Of a DNA stretch of 64,000 bases, positions 36,445-46,965 are shown one piece after another. The translations under genes were made by a program, and so were the position numbers. The notes beneath the pieces were generated by a model. The model ran no database searches, was not told the DNA's origin, and was given only the letters and a program-made list of their open reading frames with translations. The stretch comes from Cavia porcellus. Taxonomy: Eukaryota > Chordata > Mammalia > Rodentia > Caviidae. The stretch spans positions 55,872,501 to 55,936,500 of the forward strand of contig NW_026947496.1 in NCBI RefSeq assembly GCF_034190915.1, given 5' to 3'. Positions within the stretch are counted from its first letter, which is position 1. Each line of letters opens with the position of its first letter.

Positions 36445-36665
36445 ACATTTATTGAACCCTTACTTAAGGTAGATACTGTGTCAAGCACATTTTACACATC
36501 AAATTTAATTCTTGTAAAATCCTATATGTGAGCACTATCATTTTTTCCCACATTATGGCTACACAAACTGAGATTTATAGATCTTGAGAAAGCTACCCTA
36601 GGGCATACAGTGAGACAATGACAGAGCCAGGCCTCCTGCCTTCACTGTCTTTGTCACCTGTCACC
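36445..36665 (-). repeat. MIR SINE
   Basis: 'catttattgaacccttactt', 'ctacacaaactgagatttat', 'gggcatacagtgagac' and 'agagccaggcctcctgcct' occur in MIR reverse order. Confidence 0.65.
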
Positions 36666-36669
36666 GTCA

Positions 36670-37535
36670 CCTTCTCTCTCCACCTTTAGGCATGACTCTG
36701 TGGCTTGGTGTGATGTACCTCCAGGCCTAACTGACTGTTTCTCTCTCTTTTCTTCTGCTCTCAGATGATGGAGAAGCGAGATTCAGCCTCCTAGAAGATG
36801 TCATTTTTCTAGTGAATGAATGATGGTCCTGAGACCCATTAGTTGGTTTTCAGGGTGTCTGTTTAATGAACCCTGGAGATAATTCACCTCTGGGTCACCC
36901 CATACTGGTTTTGTGTGGCTATTTTGAGGTGGGTATGATCTGAGGTATAGAAGCTGGGGCTGTGTGGCAAATCAGATCTGTTGATGAGCAAGACAACTCT
37001 AACCACAGTTGCTGCCACTGCCACCGTCTCCCCCTGCCCCAGGCTGTATCCTTTAATTAAGCATGAAGACCCATGCAGGGAGACAGTGATGATCAGTTAT
37101 ATCTTAGTCTGGGAAGTGGGCAAAGTCAGCCTAGACTTGTTCTCATTGACAAGCATAACAATAAACCCCAATTGGTAAAGACAGAACCTTCCACACAACC
37201 TGAAGGAGTCAAAAGGATCTGAGTTTGTCTTACTCATCCCCGCTCTGGGGTAAACAAATTAGCTCTTCATGGTAGTTTGGGCAGTCAGATTCTGATAGGT
37301 ATTCTGGGAACACCAAACAGCAAGCATCTGTAACTGTTCCTGTGACAGATGCCCAGGAATTTACAACACTGTCATCCTTCTAGCTCATACTGCCCTCTCC
37401 CAGGGTCAAAAATACCCACAGTCTGCCAATTTAGAGAAAAATAGTACAGAAAGGCAGCAAAGCCTGGTGCTAGAGGTTTGCCTGGGACAGTTACTGTTTG
37501 TACCTGGAGCAATTATGAGCAGCTTACTCTTTTAC
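36670..37535. other. Non-coding sequence, no assigned repeat
   Basis: No gene or repeat supported. Confidence 0.45.
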
Positions 37536-37539
37536 CCCC

Positions 37540-37800
37540 AAATGTGTCTTGTTGGAATACAGTTTTGAGTGTGATCAAAAAATAAGACAAATCTACTTCA
37601 AAATACTCTCCCCACTTCACACATGCTTTTATCCTGTCATTTTTGCTGTTTTCTGAAGCAATTCTAGAAGTCCTTTTTCACGAGTATCTTTAGTTGAGCT
37701 GTCATGGCTGCCTCAGTGTGCTGAACTGATCCAAAAATGTTACCTTTGACCTTGGGGAATAGCTACCAGATCCTGTCAAGAGGTAGATGAGAATGTATTG
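37540..37800 (-). mobile_element. Mariner-like transposon 3' end (copy 4)
   Basis: On the minus strand a broken transposase C-terminus reads 'MTAQLKILVKKDF', stop, 'NCFRK', with further stops downstream, then the AT-rich tail. It aligns with the three related fragments at 13.9-16.1 kb. Catalytic region absent. Confidence 0.7.
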
Positions 37801-37941
37801 TAATGTTTTATGAGCCTGCCTTTCCCTTATCATGCATTATATTTTTGATCACATCTCATAAAGACACAAAGGAAGACTTTCAGAACTGCTTAAGCAAGTG
37901 GCAAGACAAATGGGATAAATGTTTGAAGTGAGGAGGAGCAT

Positions 37942-38031
37942 CTTATTTTTCTGTACTGGGAATCAAACTCACAACCTTACACTTGCCAGGCAGGTTTTTG
38001 TGCTGCTGAGATATATCCCCAGCCCCCCAAA
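37942..38031 (-). repeat. ID-like SINE
   Basis: The plus strand reads 'ctgtactgggaatcaaactc', 'ttgccaggcaggttttt', 'gctgctgagat', 'ccccagcccccc', a reversed ID-like SINE. An 8-base repeat 'aggagcat' flanks it (37934-37941 and 38032-38039). Confidence 0.8.
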
Positions 38032-38104
38032 AGGAGCATTTTGACACTGATTAATGACAATGGCCTTTAATATAAAAATTTTTAAATAATTTAAACATGT
38101 ACCA

Positions 38105-38546
38105 AGTCTTATTTCCTTTCTTATTGCTAGGACAAAATACCTGACACTCAAAAGTTAAAGCAGGAAAGGTTTATTTTAGCTTACAATTTTTAGAGGTTTC
38201 AGTCCATAGTTGGCTATCTCCAAGGGTGGGCGACGTGGCAGTGGGGCATGGCAGAGGAGAAACAGTTCATGACATGCAGGAAGGAAGCATCAGCCTTCTC
38301 CTTTTTTCTCTTTTTATTCTAGTCAGTCTACAAGCCTATTGGTTGGTGTTATCCACACACAGAGTAGGTTTCTCTTCTTCAGTAAGTCTAGTATCTACAC
38401 CCAGAACTTTGCTAAAGCAATCAGTGGACTAGTCCAGTATTGCATACCCATGATCCAGTGTCCTACACCCATGATCTAGTGCCTTCCACAAGCTCCCCCC
38501 CTGAGTGTATGAGACTTTGGGGTGCATCCAGATTCAGGTCATAACA
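38105..38546 (-). mobile_element. MaLR-type solo LTR
   Basis: On the minus strand it begins 'tgttatgacctgaatctgga' and continues 'tgcaccccaaagtctcat', the standard start of MST/MLT1-type LTRs. The other end carries 'attgctaggacaaaatacct' on the plus strand. Length about 440 bp. No internal region adjoins. Confidence 0.75.
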
Positions 38547-38599
38547 CCATAGATTTTGATCACCTCTTATATGTGGTCATTTTATTACTGGTAGAGAAT

Positions 38600-38800
38600 A
38601 CAGGCACTGTAGGCTACAGTGAAAGTTTGAATCTTAGGTTTTCCTGTTACCAGCCATGTGACCTAGAACTGCTAGCTTTCTGACTTTCAATTTCTTCTCT
38701 AAAAGGGAAAAAGAATGACTACTCTTTCTGAGGATTGTTTTGAAGACCCAATGTGATTCTACATGTGAAGTGTTCTGTTTATGAGGCTTGTGTGTTCCAA
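38600..38800 (+). repeat. MIR SINE
   Basis: 'ttaccagccatgtgacctag', 'ctttcaatttcttctctaaa' and 'gaggattgttttgaagacc' occur in MIR order. Confidence 0.6.
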
Positions 38801-38839
38801 ATTCAATGAAAGGTGAACTTTACTTCCTCTTTTATTTCT

Positions 38840-39556
38840 TACTCATGTCCAGTTGCTTTGGCCAGCTTCCAGAACTATACTGAGAGGAGTGTTAGTAGTG
38901 GACACCCTTGTCTTATTTCTGATTTTAGAGTGTAAACTTTCAGTTTTTGTCCTTTTAGTATGATGTTGGCTATTTGTTTGTTTTAGATGACTTTTACCAG
39001 TTTGAAATAAAGACTGTCTATTCCAATTTTCTTTATAGAGTTTTTATCATGAATGGGTGTTGGAATTTGTCAAATGATTTTTATGAATCTATTGAGAGAT
39101 CATGTGATTTTTGTCCTTTGCTCTGTTGATATGGTATATTATGTTTGTTGATTTGCCTATGATGAACCACCCCTGCATCCCTAGGATGACTCCTACTTGG
39201 TCATGATGTGTAATCTTTTTGATGACATGTGCCTTCTATTTGCCAATATCTTATTGAGGATTTTTGTGTCTATGTTCATTAAGGAGATTGGCCTGTAGTT
39301 TTCTTTTTTGGTTGGATCCTTCTCTGGTTGTGGTATCAGGGTAATACTTGCCTCTAGGAATGATTCTAGGAGTATTGTTTTCCTTTCTATTACATTAAAG
39401 GGTTTGAGGAGTAATGGCATTAGGTCTTCTCTAAATTTCTTGTGGAACTCAGCTGCATATCTGTGAGGACCTGGGCTTTTTTTTGTTGATAGGTTTTTAA
39501 TTACATTTTTAATTTTATCCACTGATATTGGGTTATTTAGAAATTTTATATATTGA
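38840..39556 (-). pseudogene. LINE-1 ORF2 reverse-transcriptase fragment, inverted 5' segment
   Basis: On the minus strand, 39193-39579 stays open for 128 codons and reads the L1 ORF2 reverse-transcriptase region, with 'KSPGP', 'AEFHKKFREDLMP', 'ASITLIPQPEKD' and 'ENYRPISLMNID' near residues 33, 43, 82 and 94. Sequence further along the minus strand (to 38840) continues the polymerase palm in broken frames. The expected catalytic FADD part is not present. The piece is opposite in orientation to the L1 3' UTR that starts at 39557, as in twin-primed L1 insertions. Confidence 0.85.
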
Positions 39557-39866
39557 TCCAGAAGAACTAAAAGCATCATTCCACAGCATTATATGCACAC
39601 TCATGTTTATAGCAGCACAGTTTGTAGTAGCTAAATCTTGGAAGCAACCTAATAGCCCATGAATGAATTTTAAAAAGATGTTTTTTTTTTCTTATAATGG
39701 AATATTACTCAACCATAAAGAAATATAAGATCAAGACATTTATTGCTAAATGGATGGACCTTGAGACCATAATTATAAGTGAAGTAAACTGGACACACAT
39801 ATGTAAATATCATATTATCCTCTGGAGTGAGAAACTAAAGTAAACAAGAGCAAAAATGTACAATAG
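39557..39866 (+). mobile_element. LINE-1 3' region, first part
   Basis: 'actcatgtttatagcagcac', 'taatggaatattactcaacc', 'aaatggatggaccttgagac' and 'ataagtgaagtaaactgg' are the classic L1 3' order in plus orientation. It stops at 39866, where an LTR element begins, and resumes at about 41292. Confidence 0.85.
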
Positions 39867-41291
39867 TGTTATGGATTAAAAACTAGTGGTCAACTTAACA
39901 CCAGCTGAACTGAATCAGCATGGTGCTACGGTAGGTGGCCCACCTGTGGAAAGTTGTCCACATGAAAGAAGACGTGGAGAGGAAAAGCATTGTGTTTTCC
40001 CTTGTGTTGCTGTTTGGAGCTGTTCGTTCTGGAGGAGCTTATCCTGGCTTCCCTGATATGATTTCAGCCATTATCACTGGAGGAGCTTGGGACATTGTCA
40101 CTGAGAGTGGCTGTGGCTAACTTTGGAGGAGCTCTGGTCCTTACATTGAGCATTGCTTCTTGGATCCAGAGAAGAAGATATATATGTTTAATCTCCAGGA
40201 GAAGCTTGTCATGCTGGCTCCCTGATGTGTGCTTGGCTGTTCTCATTGTCAGAGGAACTCAGGACCTCAGGACCTCATTGTTGCTGAGGATGGCTATGGA
40301 ACTTTTCAGGGGAACCCTGGTCCTTTTTTTTTAATGTTAAAGATAGTAAAATCCAACAAAACAAAACAGAACAAAGTCAAGCAAAACAAAACAACAAAAT
40401 TGGTACAGAACTTTAAAGCAGGATATTAAGAAAACAATAGCTAACATAGTATGTCTTATTATCGTCACAATAGTTGTCCATTCCATCAAGCATAGCAAAG
40501 TCAAACCAAAAACAAAAACAATAAAATCAATCCACACAGAATACTGAATAAAGCAAAACAATCAGAACAAGCCAAAACAGTGAAAACAATATTGGATTTC
40601 AAAGACAAGACAGAAGCAAATCCTCCATATTTACTATATTACATACTGTCATTCTCCCAAGAGATGCTCAGACCACTGGCCCCAGTCCTGCAAAATCAGT
40701 CAGACAATACAAGGATTTAGTTGCTTTATGTACCTTAGTTGCTATCAACTCAGCCTGTCCTCTGAACCAGTGGGTTGCTTATGGTGCAAGGGGGTTTGAT
40801 TCTCAGCCCTCACGGGAGGCACTGACTTTTCTCTTCCTGGAAGCAGCATGGCTTACCAGAAAAGCTGGCTAGTTGGCTTCTTGTTGGGTCCTCCCAGCCT
40901 CAGTATGGCTGATTCTTGGGAGGCACTGACTTTTATCTTTCCAGAGCCCTGGTCCTTATTTTGAGCATCACTGCAGAACCCTCAACCTATTGGCACAGAT
41001 CTTTCACCCTATTGGCATAGACTTTCTGGCATTCACCGCTGACCTTTGGACATTCCCTGTGCAGACCCATGAAGTAGACTTACATGAGTCATTGTCATGG
41101 GCTTAGGTCTTCAGGTGGACTCATGCAGGATATTACAGTGGGATCCAGGCCCTTGGCTGAACTTTCTAGGTCTTTAGTGTTATGGATAGATTTCTTGTGC
41201 TTTCTTGTGCTTAACTCTGGGTGACCATCATAAAATAATATTACAAATTGTGTCCTGTGTGTAATTGTTCTCCTTGCAACCCCTGACTACA
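39867..41291 (+). mobile_element. Unassigned 0.8-kb LTR-like element, copy 2, interrupted
   Basis: It starts 'tgttatggattaaaaactag' and ends 'ccctgactaca', giving TG...CA ends. The flanks 'acaatag' (39860-39866) and 'acaaaag' (41292-41298) agree at six of seven bases, so this looks like an aged target-site duplication. Without the nested retroposon (40326-40946 and one copy of its repeat) the element is about 790 bp, close to the 833 bp of the copy at 26188-27020. No coding domain is seen. Confidence 0.7.
40326..40946 (-). mobile_element. VNTR-headed polyadenylated retroposon, copy 2
   Basis: An 11-base direct repeat 'ccctggtcctt' flanks it (40315-40325 and 40947-40957). On the minus strand it ends in a poly(A) tail (poly(T) from 40324). 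It shares the T/G-rich body ('gttttgttctgttttgtt') and the middle segment ('actgattttgcagga') with copies 1 and 3; its head differs from the 57-bp units, with a repeated 'aagtcagtgcctccc' instead. The minus-strand frame at 40337-40561 translates the body and is not a gene. It lies inside the LTR of 39867-41291. Confidence 0.75.
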
Positions 41292-41562
41292 ACAAAAGAT
41301 TTTGTGAAATAGGAAGAAACTGTTCAAAAGAAAAAAAGAACTGGGGAGGGAGGAGGGGGAAAGAGAGGAATAGAAAGAAAAAGTGTGAAAAAAAGGATAC
41401 AATGAAGAAAGTTTTGTGAACAGGGAGGGGAAAGGGGTTTGAAAGGAGGAGATGGGAATAAGGAAAAAGAAGAATCATGATATATCATGTACAGGTACAA
41501 ATTTGCTACAATGAATGTGATTATTATGTATACCTAAAGCGTACCAATAAATTTTTAAAAAG
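41292..41562 (+). mobile_element. LINE-1 3' UTR end with purine-rich tract
   Basis: A long G/A tract (41335-41475) and an end of 'tattatgtatacctaaagcg', 'accaataaattttta' is the L1 3' end. It completes the element that stopped at 39866. Confidence 0.75.
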
Positions 41563-41896
41563 GGTCTTGTGTACTATGTGTGTTGCGAATCTAATATGGA
41601 AGGAACTAAGATTGGCTTGTTTTCTACACCTAGATCGATTTTCCAAGTCCAGTTATCCCCTCTTGCCTCTGCATTTCTGGAAGTTGGTGGTACTTATTGT
41701 GTTCAGTCTTAGCTAGGCCTAGACCTCATCTAAGGTTTTCTCCATTCCTCTGTCAGGGTCTTCAGCATAAGGTGGCCTCGTAATTATATCTCAGAGTCTA
41801 GGGCTTCAGGCTCAAGAGCTGAGTGTCTGCCTTCAAACCCTGGCTCATCAGCCTCATCACTGTTTAACCAAGGAATTCTCTGACCTCTTTGTTTCC
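41563..41896. other. Non-coding sequence, no assigned repeat
   Basis: No gene or repeat supported. Confidence 0.4.
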
Positions 41897-42070
41897 CTTT
41901 GGTGCAACATTTTGAAAGTGCAATATAACTTTTTACCCACATGTGTGCAGGTCAGACTCTCGCTAAAAGAAATGCAAAAATAATGGTTCAGAAATTTATG
42001 ATTTAAGCTATTTGCTGAAAAAGCACTTGTCATGGAAAAACATTAGAAATCATGTAAAAACACAATAGGT
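41897..42070 (+). repeat. Inverted repeat, left arm
   Basis: This arm runs from 'ctttggtgcaacattttgaa' to 'catgtaaaaacacaataggt'. Its reverse complement occurs at 42620-42796. By eye the only difference is one short block ('gaaattta' here, 'gaatgatctta' in the other arm), so identity is near 97%. Confidence 0.95.
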
Positions 42071-42257
42071 AAGGGAGAAAAACTGAGCTGTGAAAATTAA
42101 ACTTCTCTAAACTGTGCCCAACATACTGAGCACTTAAAGCATTTTACACATTTTCAGGGAAATATACCATTCATGATTGCGTCATCCAGATCCAGATGAA
42201 TCCTGTTGACATCTTAGTTTATTAATAGATTTAATGTATTTTCTTCCACTTATAGTT

Positions 42258-42462
42258 TCTTGTGTAATTTTTTGTACTAGATATTGAACTTAATGCCTCA
42301 TGAATGCTAGACAAATGTTTTACCATGGAGAGAATGATCCCCAGGCCTTTTAAAATTTTATTTTGAGACACAGTCTTGATAAGTTGCCCATGTTGGCCTC
42401 AAACTTGTGATCTTTCTGCCTCAGTTTACCAAGTAGCTGGGATTATAGGCCCAGATACTATA
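42258..42462 (-). repeat. B1-dID dimeric SINE, inside the inverted-repeat loop
   Basis: The plus strand has a reversed ID half ('gaatgctagacaaatgt', 'atccccaggcc') at 42258-42350 and then a reversed B1 half ('ttttgagacacagtcttga', 'gttggcctcaaacttgtg', 'gtagctgggattatagg') at 42352-42462. On the minus strand the order is B1 then ID, as in B1-dID. Confidence 0.75.
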
Positions 42463-42619
42463 TGTACCTTTAAAACATACAGCAGTAATATATGTAAACA
42501 TCTGTCCCTTGTCTTTCCTTACAATGTCGTAGCCACTTCCCCCATGTCACTGATTTTTAGAAGTTTAATGTTTCTCATAGTGCTATATTACATCACAAAA
42601 TGAAATTTATTTTCCATTC

Positions 42620-42796
42620 ACCTATTGTGTTTTTACATGATTTCTAATGTTTTTCCATGACAAGTGCTTTTTCAGCAAATAGCTTAAATCATAAGATCAT
42701 TCTGAACCATTATTTTTGCATTTCTTTTAGTGAGAGTCTGACCTGCACACATGTGGGTAAAAAGTTATATTGCACTTTCAAAATGTTGCACCAAAG
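42620..42796 (-). repeat. Inverted repeat, right arm
   Basis: Reverse complement of 41897-42070 with a 549-base spacer. A transcript through both arms could fold into a long hairpin. Confidence 0.95.
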
Positions 42797-42799
42797 TGT

Positions 42800-43895
42800 T
42801 ATTATTAGCAACCAGATATAACAGTACCCATTTCACTTTTTGGCTTTTGCTCATTTTGTTCCCTTTTTGGCTTTTGTAAACACTTTCCTCTTTAGACCAG
42901 AGTGTCCAGTAGAACGTAGCATAATGGAGAAGTGTTTGCATCAGTATTGCCCACTAGTCATATGGAGCTCTCAAACTTTTGCAGTGTTGTCAGTGTAACC
43001 AAGGAAGTGAACTTTAATTTAATTTAAATGGTGGCCAGTGGTGACAGTGCTGGACAGGTCAGCTCTGAACTCCACTGTGACCACAGCAGACGAATAGCGT
43101 TCGGTTTTGTCCTAGAATTCGCTACTGCTCCCATTTGGTCTCTGCTGCTAGCAAGAAGGTGAAGTGGGATGTCTGTTGGGATTATACTGGGAATCACCCC
43201 TCCTTTTCTCCTTGTATCATGGTGTTCCTAGGTCACCACTGTAGGGCTCTGAGGACATTTCTTCTGTGAGAGGAGATTTAAATTATATCCCCGTATTGGC
43301 TATTTTCTTTTCATGTTGTGTGAAGTTGCTATTCTGGTATTTTCAGACTGACCTCTTTCCAAGGTAATCTGGAAGCCCCATAAAAGCAGTCTCTGTTGCT
43401 TTGGCTCCTAGCTTGAGCAGTGGTTTGGATGAGCTTGCTTTTCTGCTTTCTCTTCCTCTTCAGCACTGGATGGCAGTCCCCGTTTGAGAGCACTGTTGAG
43501 TTTCTCGTGCCACATACATTTAGCTTATCATATATTCCATTATTTGTCCTGATCATGTAACTAGTGACATAGTAGGACTTGCTGCAGGTCTGAGCTCAAC
43601 GCCTCTGTGATGGAGAGCAGCCAGGTTCCTCTACAAAGTGTGACTCCATCTGCTCAGCCCTGACCACTGGGACCAGAATTAAACAAGGCCAAACTGCCCA
43701 AGGACACAGCTGCCAAATGGCTCTTGGCAGATGTGAAGTTGCCCCATGGCCCACTCCTGACCACATCAGAAGACAAATTAATGTCATGCTGTATCTTTAG
43801 TTACTTAATTCTTGGCAAGTCCAAGCTACACATAATGTCATTTGTAAATAGACTGAATCATTTCAAACCCCTTAAAAGAAATAGGCAGCAAGAAA
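42800..43895. other. Non-coding sequence, no assigned repeat
   Basis: Short frames on both strands only. No exon or repeat identified. Confidence 0.4.
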
Positions 43896-43898
43896 TGC

Positions 43899-43919
43899 AA
43901 AAAAAAAAAAAAAAAAAAA
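43899..43919. repeat. A21 homopolymer
   Basis: A run of 21 A is visible. It could be the tail of an old retroposon on the plus strand, but the sequence before it matches nothing I recognise and I find no flanking repeat. Confidence 0.85.
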
Positions 43920-44174
43920 GTATGAAATCTGCTTTTAGATAGAGACGTTGCAGCTTGTTTTCTATTCTAAGAGTTAACCTCTTTGGCCCCTTGTGGTCTG
44001 CTCGTAATTGCCTTTTAATTTTTAATCATAACGTGTAGTTCTACAAACTGAAGAAGAGACCAGGAATTTACACATGTAAACCATTAAATATGACGTCCCT
44101 GAAAGGCACACCCTTTCCAAGATAGCTGGGGTGGTAAGAGACAGTCTTCTTGGATTTTGGTCACTTACATGCTG

Positions 44175-44365
44175 AATGTCAGACGTGGTGCTCAATATTT
44201 TACATGGATTATTTTATTTAATAATCTGACATCCTCCTGGAGGCAGTGACATTTTAAATCCTATTTGCAGATGAGGTTTTAAGGGTAGTGGTTTGTCTAA
44301 AGCCTCAGAGCTAGTAAGTGATGAAACTTGGATTGTAATCCAAGAAGACTGACTTGAGGGGCCTA
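44175..44365 (-). repeat. MIR SINE
   Basis: 'gctcaatattttacatgga', 'atcctatttgcagatgaggt', 'cctcagagctagtaagtgat' and 'aacttggattgtaatcc' occur in MIR reverse order. Confidence 0.7.
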
Positions 44366-44369
44366 TACT

Positions 44370-46115
44370 TTTACCTTCTGTATGAATCATATGTACAACA
44401 GTGAATTTGGGGGGAGCCTTTTTCATGTGCGAGAAACTATACTATATATCCTAAGTGGATTATCATATTCTTTTTGTTTTTTAAAGATTTTCACACTCTT
44501 ACAGGCTGTGGGTAGCACCAATTACAGGCAGAGAGAGGTAGTGGAAATGCAAGCCTGGCAGAAGAAGACTGGCTAGAGAGCCAAGCCAGGCCCCAAAGCA
44601 TGGACGACAGCTGAGCAATGGCCAGTGCAGAGAGTCTAAGGTTGTGGGAACCCAGAAAGAGTGTCTGGTGGCTGGGCTGTGACTGTGAAGATTCCATTGG
44701 AAGACTCATGGCAGGTGCCAAAGTGGGAAGAGAAAATGGCAACATTTTTGTTCGTGTCCTGAAACAACCAGGTGCTAGTGTTTGAGGAACAGCTCCAAAC
44801 ACCCTAGAGAGCAGTGCAAAACTAGGAGACAATTTATGAGGTGAGCAAGATGAGGCTTATGGACTTGAAGGATGGTAATCAAAGTTAAACAGAAGTTAAA
44901 CTATTTAACTTAGTATGAGCGATATGTTGTTTCTCCCAAGTGGACTGAGAGCCCAGGTCCTCAGTTCCCTGCTTGTATTCCTACCAGCCTGAAGATTTGT
45001 TTGGAGCCCTGATAAAAGTGTCATTTGATAGAGATTTTCCAACTGATAAATCCCACAGAAATTCATACTTTAAATTCAAATGTGAATCAGGGCAGGAGCT
45101 CAGGATAGTGATAAGATATTGGGAGATATTTAGTATATAGATTAATGCTTTTCCAATTGGTAATGATGGTGAAAGACTAGGTTTTATCTCCAATCCATCC
45201 CAGATTTCTGTCCAACTGGATATGATGATACATGCAGCCTGGACCACACATAGCTCATCAAGCAGTTTGTAGCCCCCCACAAACATCCATCTCTGGTGTA
45301 GTGAGACCAGCTACAGCATCTCAGCAACCTCTACTTGCTATAAATGTTTCTGAACTCTTGTTCTCAATTTCTGTAATTACTTTAGAAAAGTTACAAACAG
45401 TTAATGGATGGCTGCCATCTGTAGATCATGCTTTGAGACTCACCACTGAAAGTAAAAGATTTCAGGCAACATTCATTCTATTCTTGCCTACAGCTTGCTA
45501 TGTGCTTCGAGGAAAGTGACATCACCTTTCTGAGTTCAACTTTTTCATCTGCCAGTGAAGGGTTTGAAGCAGAAAATGCAATATCCTTGCCAGCTCCATG
45601 GCACTGTGATTCTGTGTTGATTTTTAGGTCTTTGCTGCTGTAGATGCTAACAACCCAAAACCTGAGAACTCCATACATTTAGAACATATAAGCCCTGCGT
45701 TGTCTTGTGACAAAGCCTGGAACACACAAGCCCAGAGCTTTGCCTATTAAAGATTGCTTGTGATTTACAGCCTATGACACAATTTTTTTTGGAAAAAAAT
45801 GAGTTTCAAGGATACAAGAGTAGGTTGAATGGGCTGAAAATCAAAATGTGCCCAGTGTGCCAAAGAGCTGTGTGTGGTAAATCTTTGAGTCTATAGTGAT
45901 AGTTAAAACAACAGGAAACACAACTAGGTTTGTAAAGCACAACATCCTTGGTGGTTATTATGTGTGATTTCTCTCAATGTCAGTCAGAAAGCCGAGGCCA
46001 ACGTCCTGGGCTTCTATATAAGTCATGCTTAAGAAAGTGATTCAAGGGCCTTCATTCATATTGTAACTTCAGAGAGACAGTTTGATTCTGTTTTTTCTAA
46101 ACTTTGGCCATCTGA
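44370..46115. other. Non-coding sequence, no assigned repeat
   Basis: Frames of 95-113 codons (44491-44832, 44981-45286, 45232-45519) overlap each other or have no domain. No repeat family assigned. Confidence 0.4.
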
Positions 46116-46119
46116 AGTG

Positions 46120-46200
46120 TGCTACAGACCAGCAGCTATCACATCTCATGGGAATCAGTTAGTTAGGTAGTCTCAGGGCCACCCAGGTAGAATGAATTAC
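46120..46200 (+). mobile_element. Possible MER20-like fragment
   Basis: 'gctacagaccagcagctatc' and 'catgggaatcagttagttag' echo the MER20 5' half. Short and diverged. Confidence 0.35.
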
Positions 46201-46630
46201 ACTTTATACTTTAACAGGATCCCCAAGTAAACTATGCACAATAAAGTGTAAGAAGAACAGCCCAAAATCATTGAAATTATTACCAAAATGGATAAAGTAG
46301 AAGACTTGGTGGTGCAGTAAGTAATGATTTCTGCATGTCAGGTTGCACAGTTGGGATTTGAAGGACAAAGACCTGGCTCCCTTCTCACAGACAGATGATG
46401 GTGTAGTCATTCGTGCTGACCTTGGGGCTGTGATGGGCCTGTGACTGGTGCCACTGCCATAAGAAGGGGGCCCAACACTGAAGAGCAACATGCAGCTGTT
46501 TCCAGTGGGGGTTTAGTATGGGACATAGCATCCTGCTTTGCTTTTTAACCCTGGAAGAATTTAAAGGCAGGTTTCCAGTTGGCTCCAGAGTTGAGGAAAC
46601 TGGTCCACGGCCTAATTCTAGCCTCTAGTA

Positions 46631-46784
46631 TACAGTGGTATCTCAGTTCATGAAAGCTTTTGTTTGCAAACCAGTTTGGCAAAATTTTGTTTTGTTTGTG
46701 GATTCTCCTTAGATGACGAACACGAATGTGGTCATCTTTTCCAGAATCATGGAATGAATCAAGTTCTTGAACTGAAGTACTGTA
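46631..46784. mobile_element. Short DNA transposon with terminal inverted repeats (TIR family 1, copy 2)
   Basis: Ends 'tacagtggtatctcagttca' and, in reverse complement, 'tacagtacttcagttcaaga'. It starts and ends at TA. It shares the terminal text and the inner 'cagaatcatggaatgaatc' with the copy at 13014-13203. The 65-codon frame at 46664-46861 crosses its end and is spurious. Confidence 0.8.
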
Positions 46785-46789
46785 TTTTT

Positions 46790-46965
46790 TTAAATAAAGT
46801 TTTATTAGAACATAACTATGCTTGTTTGTTCATATGTTGTCTGGCTGATTTTGTGAAATAACAACAGGGCTAAGTTGCAAGGAAACTTTGTAGGCCTGAA
46901 AAATGGAAAATGTTTACTAGCGGGGCCTTTAAATAAAGAGGTTGCAGCTCCTCTTCTAGCCCAGT
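46790..46965 (-). mobile_element. hAT-type DNA transposon relic (copy a)
   Basis: On the plus strand it reads 'aaagttttattagaacataa', then 'gttgtctggctgattttgtg', 'gtaggcctgaaaaatgg', the reverse of a common mammalian hAT relic whose other copies lie at 51395-51720, 52360-52415 and 55405-55600. I cannot name the subfamily. Confidence 0.6.

Noticed and set aside
41335..41475. Purine-rich tract as a separate repeat
   Set aside because: It sits where the L1 3' UTR purine tract is expected, so it belongs to that L1.
43899..43919. A21 tract as the tail of a processed pseudogene
   Set aside because: The preceding 300 bases match nothing recognisable and no flanking duplication is found.
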